64,000 bases of DNA, taken from Lunularia cruciata. Lineage: Eukaryota > Streptophyta > Marchantiopsida > Lunulariales > Lunulariaceae. A program made the translations under genes and the position numbers. This document shows positions 55,208-64,000 of the stretch, piece after piece; position 1 is the first letter of the stretch; each line of letters opens with the position of its first letter. The stretch is taken from positions 14,848,744 to 14,912,743 of the forward strand of contig OX419759.1 of assembly GCA_948567375.1 (NCBI GenBank), given 5' to 3'. The notes under the pieces were generated by a model. That model made no database searches, was not told the DNA's origin, and saw only the letters and a list, made by a program, of their open reading frames with translations.

Positions 55208-57590
55208 GACTATCATGTGTTCAAGAGATTTCATTTGGAAGAGTTGAGCTATGGAGATAGTATTGATCTTTGAACTATATCTCCATCACTTCAAGCTTGG
55301 TTTCTAGGGGTAGATTGATAATAACCATGAGATCTAGCTCTAGTAGCATTGGTGGATCTCTTAGAGATGGTGCTACTAAGAGTGGATGTACTACTATATC
55401 AGGTGGTGTAGTACCAGGGTTTAACCCCACGGTGGAGTTCTTCAAATGTTTGAGGTAGAACTATAAGGGAGTGCAAACTAACAAGCTAAGGAGCTTGTAA
55501 GAGTTCCAGAAAAAGGTTGGAAAGAGCCTACGCAAGGCATACATCATGAGGCGGTTGATTAGTTTACTCAAGGAGTTATTGAGGCCTAGGCAATCTAATT
55601 TTGGTATGGGATTCTAGAAAGGGAGTTATAACATAGAGTACGTGATGCTACGTTGTTATAGGCTACATCATCTACTTTGGTAATAGCCTTTGGTTTGGCT
55701 AAGCATATTGAGCTCAACATGGTAGAGGAGAGAGTGCTGACATTTGGATTTGGTAGGGAGACCTCATCCACAATTGCTATTTCTTCTAGAGTGTAGTAGA
55801 GTGCACCATGCCATGTTGGTTTTTGAGGAGAAGGTGCACAACCCATATCATATAGAGCAAGTGGAGAGCCTAGTGTAGCTAGACCCTTACCTTCATTTAT
55901 GGGTCTATAGTAGCTAGTGAGTGGTGGTGTTGCTTGTTAGACTTGTGGTGGACTTCACTATAGGAGAGAGTGCACTCAAGAAAATGTACTTGATACCTCT
56001 AGTATATCTTAGCTAGCACAAAGATAGTGCAACCATTGCCATAGATTTGGTCACACTAGTGACCAATGCTTTGACCTACACCCAGAGTTGTGGAGTGGGA
56101 GAGCTACTATGGCAAGTGCTAGAGGAGCTCCAAGTCATAGAAGATGAGGTGGTGGTAGAGGATCAATACCTAGTAGGGTTTACTACCTGCTCTTATTTCT
56201 TATATGGTCATGGTTACTTAGATTGAGCAGATGGAGTAGAGATTGGCTAGCATGACTTGTGAGCCGACCTGTCTTTCACTCAAGATGAACCTCTAATGGC
56301 TATTATGGCAGCACACCATGGACTAAGAAGGCAAGGAACCCCAACTCCATCATACTCCTCCAAGGCTAACACTCCAAGACTCAAGACATTGCTCACTAGA
56401 GAACTCAATGAGAGAGAGATAGTTGCAAATGAAAGGATATTGAGTACCTCCTCACCCCTTGTTTATATACTTGTAAAATAGTTACGTACCACAATTACTA
56501 ATTACTGCAATAACTCAAGTTACTAGACTAAAAGTCAAGTAAAGTCAAAAAGTAGAAAGGAATATCCATTCACATAGGCTTATTCCACTAGTATTGTGAT
56601 CTTATCTTGACCCAACTACTAAGCCAAGGATTCCTTCACATGGGCTGTCCTTGGACTATGGAAGAATCTAAAACAAAAAAACTTACAGGCCTAAGAGTTC
56701 TCAACTCTTTCCTCAAAGCCAAACACCTAGGAATAATACCAAGTCAACACATTAGAAACCAAAATAGTGGTGCTTATCTTTTCCACTTCCTCTAAAGTAA
56801 GGTCCCCTCTATCTTAGTTATGACTAACTTTAGCTAATCATGACTAATGTAGAACCATCCTTTATCTCTATATAAATAATATCTCTCAAGTACTTGTAAT
56901 ACCAAGCTAAATATCACAATACCACACACATGCACAAATGTGTGTTACAGACCATAGTTTAGAGGAGATCAAATTTGGGTGTTGGAGGCTTGCACCTTAT
57001 ATGTTGGTGATAGAGACATCTTGGACTTCATGTAAAGAGGAGCATAAGTAGATGCATCTGCTATAGTGACTAGGAGTGCAATACATGCTCTAGAGCCTAG
57101 AGGAGCATCAATGGAGTTGGAACCACAAAGAGGAGAGATTGGTAGATAGGTCAGACTTCCCCAATCTTTTACTCCCTTTGAGGCACTAAAGATAACATCA
57201 ATGGCTCCTAATGCAGGTGTGGTAGGTGGTGATGGGGTGCATGATAGACTACATACTAGTCAACCACCTTCTACTTCACCGATTGAGTCTAGCTTGATGT
57301 TGGAGGTAGCTCAATTGATTATGTGCTTTCCTTTGTTCTCAGCCAATGACATGTTTACATTGGGAGTTGATCCAATTCCAATGTTCCGGTTGGTTGCTCC
57401 ACTTTGAAAGAATAGAAATGGTGTGGTTCTTGCTTCTAGAGTAGAGGTGGTTGACAGTGGAGTTGACTTGGTTGAGGAACATGGGATTTGCTCAACAACC
57501 AATGGTTTATGGTAAGCAAGAGCGGTTAGATTGGAAGAATTACCAACTAGAATGACCTTTGAGTGATCATAGTTTACACCAGGAGTTGTC
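55208..57590 (+). pseudogene. Element B: Gag
   Basis: The start MDDYHVFKRFHLEEL matches C's MDDYHEFRRAHLEEI. Then an SSS-rich low-complexity segment, FNPTVEFFKCLR, remnants of both zinc knuckles near 55,940-56,090 (Trp of the first replaced by a stop, as in C), and the sequence around 57,190-57,540 parallel to the last Gag segment of A (MFTLGVDPIPMFRL). The frame is split by the H LTR at 56,258-56,949. Confidence 0.75.
56258..56949 (+). mobile_element. H-family solo LTR inside element B Gag
   Basis: 692 bp, TGTGAGCC to TGTGTTACA, flanked by GACT (56,254-56,257) and GACC (56,950-56,953), a probable 4-bp target duplication with one change. Copy C gag reads ATGACCATTGC uninterrupted at this site. 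TATA box TCTATATAAATAAT at about 56,868-56,880. No internal region. Confidence 0.85.
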
Positions 57591-57609
57591 CTATTTGATA
57601 ACTAAACGG

Positions 57610-57900
57610 GGATTTTTCATTTGGTAGGACTTTCAAGGAAGGTATATACACCACAAAGGTCTTACTAGATTGAGGTGCGCAACCTCTTATGTTAAGGAAG
57701 GATGTAGTTGTCAGTTTGGAGCTTCTAAAGACCAATGTGGAGAGGTGTCAATTTCAGATCTAAACATCTCTAAGAGGTGGTTCTTCACTACACATCACAT
57801 GTGGAGAGCTTGTTGTCTAGATTCAGCCTAGTCATCCAGTTGATAGCTCTATAGTGAGAGCTTAAGCTATTGCAATAGGAGTTTAGTCATATGATGTGCT
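57610..57900 (+). pseudogene. Element B: aspartic protease remnant
   Basis: VLLD-stop-GAQPLMLRK corresponds to the active site, with a TGA in place of Ser. NVERCQFQI and SYDVLVGGVILYP follow. Inactive. Confidence 0.75.
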
Positions 57901-58383
57901 AGTTGGTGGAGTAATATTATACCCATGGATTTCAATATTGACCATTGGGAGGAGACAAACTTCTATAGACTAGGTTGGTATTCATGTGAGGGACGGTTAT
58001 GTTGCTTACCAATATGCTTTAGTAGTGGTAGTCTTGGCTCACTACAGTTTGGGATCATGGTGGCATCAATTTTAGCTTTTAGTAGTTCTATCACTTGGCT
58101 TGGTGATTTATTGGAGAAGAATGCCCATGAAAAGGATACTCCAGTACATAGAAGATCACCTAGATTTGGAGTACAAACGGGATTGTTCTATCTACCTTGG
58201 ATGTTCCATTATGGAGTTTAGAGGAGGCATTGCAATAGCATATAGATCAATTGGTATAGTAAGCTTGGAATGAAGCCTTTGTACCACCAAGAAACCAATG
58301 TGAGGATGAGCCTTTGGAGTCAATTACCTTGACCTCCTTGGACATCACACTCATTGCTTGGCAATATAAAATAAAGAAAGTAT

Positions 58384-59320
58384 GTCTATTGGAGTTGTTT
58401 TATGGAAGTAGCATTAAATTAATTGTGATACTACAAGCGGATATAAAAGTACAAAGGTACTTGTATGTGGAGAGAGATTAGACTGCTAGGTGAGTCTCTC
58501 TATATCATGTGGCACACTTGGCCTATTGGTATCTTGAGTTATTACCAATGTCAGCAATTTGGGTTACCAAAGACCCTATCAATAGACATTTCCTTGTTGG
58601 GGGCGCAAGATCTAGAGAGATATGGTCCCATTCATTTGGGGATTTCTAGATGGCCATGTGAGGGACATACACCTATTGGTCGAGGTTTGGGTCTTCAAGA
58701 TCCTCATTTTGGTATGTTTTGAGAGATGTTATGTATACTATGACATCTCCAAGTTCATTAGTCCATTTCTCTAGCTTACATTTTGGAGAATGTTCCTTTG
58801 ATGGGCAATTCTTGTACCCAAGTGATGGCAATTACACATTAGGTCCATTCTTGGATGGGACTTATTTTGTTGTTAGATGCAGCTAGAATGAGATCATGGG
58901 CTCATCATCTTTTTCTTTGTTGGACAAACCTCTTACCCAGAGAGGTTTTATAGTGTGCTTATGATGGAATTCAATGACTAGACCAACTCATTGTCGATGA
59001 CATCTTGGATATTAGGCATTAGTCTTACATGGTGGTAGTAGTTAATAGGTCACCTATGGCATTGGTGAACCTTGTTAGATAGCTCCAAGTTGCTTTTCCC
59101 ACACTTATGAGTTTCCCATGCTTCCATGCTTTTCAAGGAGGTCTTGCACTTGTTTGGGACTCATAGTTAGCAATTGGTGGAGCTTAATGCCAATGAGAGA
59201 GAAGGAACAATAGGTTTTTGCACTAGTATTATCATTGTTCCAATAGTGTTAAGGGTATCCAACTGTTAGGTCCTAGGTCAAGCTATGGATCAAAACTATT
59301 TGACTTGGATTGTAAGCCTT
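58384..59320 (+). pseudogene. Element B: DNA methyltransferase domain
   Basis: Follows the A domain throughout: LLELFYGSS (motif I, damaged), RYLYVERD, HVAHLAYWY, ISRWPCEGHT (motif IV with catalytic Cys and Pro, 58,651-58,665), RGLGLQDPHFG, a motif VI region, then near the end the GQAMDQN and LTWIVSLGL block (about 59,275-59,320). Many stops and at least two frameshifts. Confidence 0.8.
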
Positions 59321-59799
59321 GGCTTGGTAGAGTAGCATAGAGTGTGCTTGATAGAGATCACCACTCATAGACTTGTGAGCTCTATGCCTATCAAGATGAT
59401 TCAGGCACATGTTAGGGGCAATAGACCAAGTGAATAGTGTATTCTTGGGACATAGTCAATGGCTACTAGGGAGAGTGGTCTACTTGGAGTCCATCTAGGT
59501 GGAAGTGGTCTACTTGGATTACATCCTTGGTCTACTTGGGATGAATCTAGAAGACATATGGAGCTTGTAGCCAGAGTGGAGGGGGTTTTTCACATGGAGT
59601 TTGGGACCTCTAGTGGTTAGGGGCATTACATTATTGCTCCCAAGGGCACAATGTAGCAGCCAATCAGTACATCTTCACTCATACATCAATTACAAAGGAT
59701 ACTTGGGAGGTAGATTTGGGACCCAAGCTTGAAGAGACCCAAGAGGAGAAAGACAAAGAGTTTGGAGGGTCTTGAGGAGCTACATGAGTTCTTTTTCCT

Positions 59800-60562
59800 T
59801 CAATATGAAGGATTTGGGTGCTTTGAAAGGACTTGGTATTTGGATTGAGTTGACTAGTGATACACCAATTGTTTGACATCCTTATTGATATAGTGACATG
59901 GAGGGAGCATTGATTCAAAGTCAAAGTAGAGACCTTTATGAGGTTGGTTTGGTGGAGATTTCACATGGAGAGTATGCATCAACTAAAGTGATGCAAACCA
60001 AGAAAGATATGTATGGCAACTATACAAATAGGCGGATATGTCGAGATTACCATCTTATCAACCAATAAACTAGGGTTCATTGATATGCCATGCCTACACC
60101 AAAGGAGATCTTTGATGCAATTGGGCATGCAAGGTCTTCAATACTTTAGATCTTTGAGCAAGATATCATCATTTGCTGATCAAGGACAAGGATAAGTCCA
60201 AGCATTTTGGGCTATTGATCCTTACAGCAAGGATGTGTTATATTGGTAGAAGTTCTTACCATTTGGGTTAAAGAATACTCCTACCAAATCCAGAGAGTCA
60301 TGGACAAGATCCTACTTGGATTGGATTTTCCTTGATGCTATATTGAAGACATTTTGCTGTATAGAACTATTGTGGATGAGCATGAGAGACATTTGTTGGA
60401 GGTGTTTGAGAGATTGAGATATCATGGACTTGAATTACATCTTGAGAAGTGTAGATTCTTTCACAAACAAATTGAGGATTTGGATCACATTATCTACCCT
60501 AGAGGACTTGGTGTTCAATAGACCAAGGTAGAGGCTATTGTACATATTCCTTGGCTATTCTA
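59800..60562 (+). pseudogene. Element B: reverse transcriptase fragment
   Basis: Pieces of the A-type RT are recognisable in changing frames: GEYAST and MQTKKDMYGNY, YHLINQ, FWAIDPYSKDVLY, KFLPFGLKNTP, then the region of the YIDD box (reads YIEDILLYRT, third position changed) and LHLEKCRFF. The sequence breaks at 60,562, where A has IPWPTDVSRV, and an LTR fragment takes over. Confidence 0.8.
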
Positions 60563-60730
60563 GATTGCTTGGACACTAGAGTTGCAATGATAGTAGTTAG
60601 AGTTATTTAAGCAGTTTCTCAAAGACTACTTTCTGTCGGTCAGATTTTGTGTTTGGGGTATTGACTTCATAGTGGATCCCACCATCACTTTGCACCGTTT
60701 GCACCATCAAGTGTGCCATCAATGGGACCC
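60563..60730 (+). mobile_element. A-family LTR fragment between B and C
   Basis: About 168 bases corresponding to the early part of the A-family LTR (TTGCTTGGACACTAGAG to GTGTGCCATCAATGGGACC). Both ends are truncated. It joins a broken RT (B) directly to a Gag N-terminus (C), the sign of a deletion or recombination between tandem elements. Confidence 0.85.
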
Positions 60731-60791
60731 GACTTTGTTTACGCCCTTCATGGCATAGAAGAGGTTGTTTTAGCATCTAGAGGGTCCGCCA

Positions 60792-62480
60792 ATGGATGAC
60801 TACCATGAGTTTAGGAGAGCTCATTTGGAGGAGATTGAGTTATGGAGACAATATTGGTCTCCAAACTAAGTCTCTATCACTTCAGGTTTGGTGGCCAGGA
60901 GTAGATTGGCTATACCTATGAGTTCTAGCTCAAGTAGTGTTGGTAGAGCTAGTAGAGGTGCACTAGTTGGAGATAGTGCTATTATGAGTAGAAGTACCGC
61001 TACATGAGGTGGTGTGGTACCATAGTTTAACCCTATGGTAGATTTCTTCCTATGTTTGAGGCAAACTACCAAGGAGTGTGGATTGACAAGCTGAGGAGCT
61101 TGCAAGAGTTCCAGCGGAAGGCTAGAGAGAGCTTACGCAAGGCATATACTTGCATGAGGCAGCTAATCAGTTTCACTCAAGGAGTTACTGAGCAGTCCAG
61201 TTTTGGTATGGGATACTAGACAAGGAGTTGCAATATAGAGCTTGTGATACTACATTGTTACAGGCAAAGTTTGGTTTAGCTAAGCTCACCATGGTAGAAG
61301 AGAGAGTGGTGACATCTAGATTTGTTAGGGAGACCTCATCCATGGTTGTGACTTCTTCTAGGGTGCAACAGAGTGCACCACGCTCAATTGGTTTCCAAGG
61401 ATAGGGTGGACAGCCTAGATCCTATGGAGCGAGTGGAGGGCCTAGTGGAGCTAGACCCTCACCTTCATTTTTGGGTCAATAGTAGCCAATGAGTAGTGGT
61501 GTTGCTTGTTAGACTTGTGGTGGACCTCACTATAGGAGAGAGTGTACTCATGGCAGTGGACTTGATACCTCTGGTGCATCACAGCTAGCATAGAGACAAT
61601 GTGAGCATTGCCACAGATTTGGTCACACTAGTGACCGATGCTTTGACCTACACCTGGAGTTACGGAGTGGTAGGGCTGCTATGGCAGGTAGTAGAGGAGC
61701 TCCAGTTCATGGAGGACAAGGTGGTAGAGGATCTACACCTAGTAGGAGTGCGGTACTTGCCCTTACTTCTGATACAGCTATGGCTACTCAAATTGAGCAG
61801 TTGGAGCAAAGATTGGCTAGTATGACCATTGCTCAAAGGAGATCAGATTTTGGTGTTAAGGCTTCTACCTCATATGTTGGTGATAGAGATGCTTTGGACT
61901 TCATGTGTGCAGCAGATCAAGTGGATGCATTTGCAATAGTGACTAGGAGTGAAGCACATGCTCTAGAGCATCAATGGAGTTGGACCTACAAAGAGGAGAG
62001 GTTGGAAGATAGGTCAGACTTCCCTAGTCTCTCACACTATTTGAGGCATTGTAGATGATATCCATGGCTCTTAGACATCCCAATGCAGGTGTGGTAGGTG
62101 GTGATGGATGCATGATGGACTACCTACTAGTCACCCACCTGCTACTACACAAATTGAGTCTAGCACAATGTTGGGGGCGGTTGAGTTGATTATGCGTTGC
62201 CCTTTGTTTTCAACTAGTGACATGTTCACATTGGGAGTTGACCCAACTCCAATGTTCCGATTGGATGCCATGCTTTGTGAGAGTAGAGATGATGCGGTTC
62301 CTACTACTAGAGCAAAGGCGGTTGATAGTCGAGTTGACTCGGTTGAGGAGCATGGGATCTGTTTAGCGAATAGTGGTTTGTGGCATGCAGTAGCGGCTAG
62401 ACTAGAGGAGTTGCCAGCTAGACCGGCCTTTGAGAGAGCGCGGCTCACACTTGGTGTTGTCCTATTGGATAACTAGAGGG
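60792..62480 (+). pseudogene. Element C: Gag
   Basis: MDDYHEFRRAHLEEIELWRQ start; serine-rich stretch; FNPMVDFFL and KECGLTS block; zinc knuckle 1 with its Trp as a stop (then TCGGPHYRREC); zinc knuckle 2 perfect, CEHCHRFGHTSDRC (about 61,600-61,640). Then a Gly-rich tail, a coiled-coil-like QIEQLEQRLASM, and MFTLGVDPTPMFRLDAM. An open frame of 125 codons spans 61,681-62,058 and one of 122 codons 62,108-62,476, with a TAG before PR as in A. Confidence 0.85.
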
Positions 62481-62830
62481 GGATTTTCCGTTTGGTAGGA
62501 CCTTCAAGGAAGGTCTATACACCACAAAGAGACTTGTTAGACTCTGGTGCATAGCCCCTTATGTTGGAGAAGGTTGTAGTTGTCGGTCTGGCATTACAAA
62601 AGACCGATGTAGAGAGATGTCCATTTTAGATCTAGACATCTCTAGGTGGTGGTTTGACATAGTACATCACATGTGGGGAGCTTGTTCTCCAAGTTCAACC
62701 TGGTCAACCAATTAATAGCTCGGCGGTGAGAGCTCAGGCTATTGTGACAATAGCTAATTCATATGATGTGCTAGTCATAGCTAGTAGTGTTATACCCCAT
62801 GGGTTTCAGTATTGACCATTGGGAGGAGAC
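62481..62830 (+). pseudogene. Element C: aspartic protease
   Basis: VYTPQRDLLDSGA with DSG intact, a stop (Gln position in A), PLMLEKVVVVGL, DVERCPF, GELVLQVQPGQP and VRAQAIVTIANSYDVLV. The frame is broken by a few stops at positions where A has Gln. Confidence 0.8.
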
Positions 62831-63257
62831 ATCCTCCTATAGACCAGGTTGGCAGTCTAGTGAGGGATAGGTATGTCACCTACTAGTATGCCTCAGTAGT
62901 GGTAGTCTTGGCTAACTATAGTCCGGGACCATGGTAGCATCAGTTTTAGCTTTCAATGGTGCAGTTACTTGGCCTAGTGACTTGTTGGAGTGGAATGCCC
63001 ATGTAGAGGATACTCTAGTACTAGAGGAGATCCCTCAGATTTGGAGTATGAGTGGGATTGTTCTATCCACCTTAGATGCTCCATTGTGGAGTTCAGAGGA
63101 GGCATTGCAGTAGCATGCAGATCAATTGGTGCAACAGGCTTGGAGTGGAGCCTTCATACCATTAAGAGATGAGTGTGAGGATGAGCATCCAGAGTCGATT
63201 ACTTTGATACCTTTGGATACCACACTCATTGCTTGGCAGTATCCAATAAAGGAGATA

Positions 63258-64000
63258 TGTCTATTGGAGATGTTTGGTGGAATTAACATTGGACTAGTTG
63301 CGGTATTATAAGCGGGTATACAAGTATAGAGGTACTTGTACATAGTGAGAGATGAGACTGCTAGATGAGTCTCTCTACATCATGTGGCACACTTGGCCTA
63401 TCAGTATCCAGATTTATTACTGATGTCAACAGTTAGAGATTACCAAAAGGCCCTACTAGTAGACATTTCCTTACTGGGAGCACATTATCTGGAGAGACAT
63501 GGGCCTATTCACTTGGTGATTTCTAGATGGCCATGTCAGGGACAAACACATGCTGGCTGAGGTTTGGGTCTTCAAGATCCTCATTTTGGTGTGTTTTGGG
63601 AGATGTTACGGATACTATGACATCTCTAGGTTCATTAGTCTGTTTCTCCAGCTTACCTTTTGGAGAATATTCCTTTGATGGGTAATTCTTGCACTAGAGT
63701 GGTGGCAAGTACACATTAGGTCCATTCTTGGATGGGACCTATTGTATTTTTAGATGTAGCTAGAGTGGGATCATGGGCTCATTATCTTTGTCTTTGGTGG
63801 ACAAACCTCTTACCTCAAGAGGTTCTATAGCATGCTTATGATGGGATTCAACAACTTGACCACATCCTTGTTGATGATATCTTGGATGTTGGGCATCAAT
63901 CTCAAAAAATAATAGTGGTTGATAGGTCACCTATGGCAGTGGTGAACCTAGTTGGACAACCCAGAGCCGCATTTCTCACACTCATGAGTTTCCCAAGCTC
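63258..64000 (+). pseudogene. Element C: DNA methyltransferase domain, partial
   Basis: Motif I LLEMFGGINIGL; RDETAR; HVAHLAYQYPDLL; IHLVISRWPCQGQTHAG (motif IV with Pro and Cys, 63,528-63,542); GLGLQDPHFGVFWEMLRIL; YLLENIP (motif VI); then VARVGSWAHYLCLWWTNLLP (motif VIII-like) and VVDRSPMAVVNLVGQPRAAF. Motif X would lie past the window. It keeps PCQG where A has LCQG. Stops fall mostly at former Gln codons (TAG for CAG, for example AVL-stop-AGIQV). Confidence 0.87.

Larger units (their letters stand above)
54970..60562 (+). mobile_element. Element B: second DNMT-gypsy copy, heavily decayed
   Basis: Order on the plus strand: Gag N-terminus (from about 55,000), zinc-knuckle Gag (interrupted by an H-family LTR), PR, spacer, DNMT, linker, RT up to the block after the catalytic site. 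It stops at a truncated A-family LTR (60,563). Reading frames are broken every few dozen codons, largely by TAG and TAA. It is older or faster-decaying than A and C. Confidence 0.88.
60731..64000 (+). mobile_element. Element C: third DNMT-gypsy copy, runs off the window
   Basis: Gag, PR, spacer and most of the DNMT in order on the plus strand. It is closer to A in sequence than B is, and its Gag has the longest open frames of the three copies. RT and beyond would lie past 64,000. Confidence 0.9.

Noticed and set aside
1-64000. CRISPR array, rRNA, or bacterial operon features
   Set aside because: No regularly spaced identical repeats with unique spacers, no rRNA-like blocks, and a spliced plant gene is present. 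Tandem arrays here have contiguous units without spacers.
1-64000. tRNA genes
   Set aside because: TGGTATCAGAGC and its complement occur several times, but each is a retrotransposon primer site next to an LTR end with no cloverleaf around it. No complete tRNA was found by eye.

Overview
The window looks like nuclear DNA of a green plant, most likely a non-flowering land plant (bryophyte or fern grade). Three things point this way. One host gene can be rebuilt exon by exon and its product is very like land-plant PEX12. There is a short interstitial run of the plant telomere unit (AAACCCT). Three LTR families (D, E and F below, and a copia family) use the plant-type primer site TGGTATCAGAGC, complementary to initiator tRNA-Met. 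The species cannot be named from the sequence. There is no sign of a bacterial or organellar origin.

Layout. (1) 1-15,950: low-repeat host DNA. The clear gene is PEX12 (minus strand, 12,055-15,101, nine exons traced, all with GT-AG introns). Around it are short tandem duplications and five copies of a ~90-bp dispersed repeat with two hairpins. (2) 15,951-20,950: AT-rich DNA with two small tandem arrays and no gene I can support. (3) 20,950-31,029: old LTR-retrotransposon debris, namely solo LTRs, a truncated chromovirus, and a rearranged Ty1/copia block with two inverted LTRs. (4) 31,030-51,196: one chromovirus, element D, bounded by LTRs and a perfect 5-bp target duplication (CCTCA). It sits two bases from a copia 3' LTR and is itself split by 14.5 kb of other elements: element A (Ty3/gypsy, minus strand) and the nearly complete chromovirus F (minus strand). 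(5) 51,197-54,766: copia pol, the start of a second D-family element (E), and an F-family solo LTR. (6) about 54,970-64,000: two further plus-strand copies, B and C, of the element A family. C runs off the window.

Main result. Element A and its relatives B and C are Ty3/gypsy elements with a complete-looking C5-cytosine DNA methyltransferase domain between protease and reverse transcriptase. A also has a PHD finger at the polyprotein C-terminus, where chromoviruses D and F carry a chromodomain. Retrotransposon-borne DNMTs are known from charophyte algae and dinoflagellates (de Mendoza et al. 2018). A land-plant-like genome with three copies in 31 kb, plus a PHD reader, deserves attention. All three copies are broken, many stops being of the C-to-T type expected from deamination of methylated cytosine.

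Second result. All four D-family LTRs carry a four-unit heat-shock element (two perfect, two with one degenerate unit). The copies with a TATA box have the cluster upstream of it, an arrangement like the heat-activated ONSEN element of Arabidopsis. Apart from PEX12, essentially every protein-coding signal is transposon-derived and decayed, so the genes do not form a pathway. The window is a record of nested insertion, LTR-LTR recombination and mutational decay beside one housekeeping gene.
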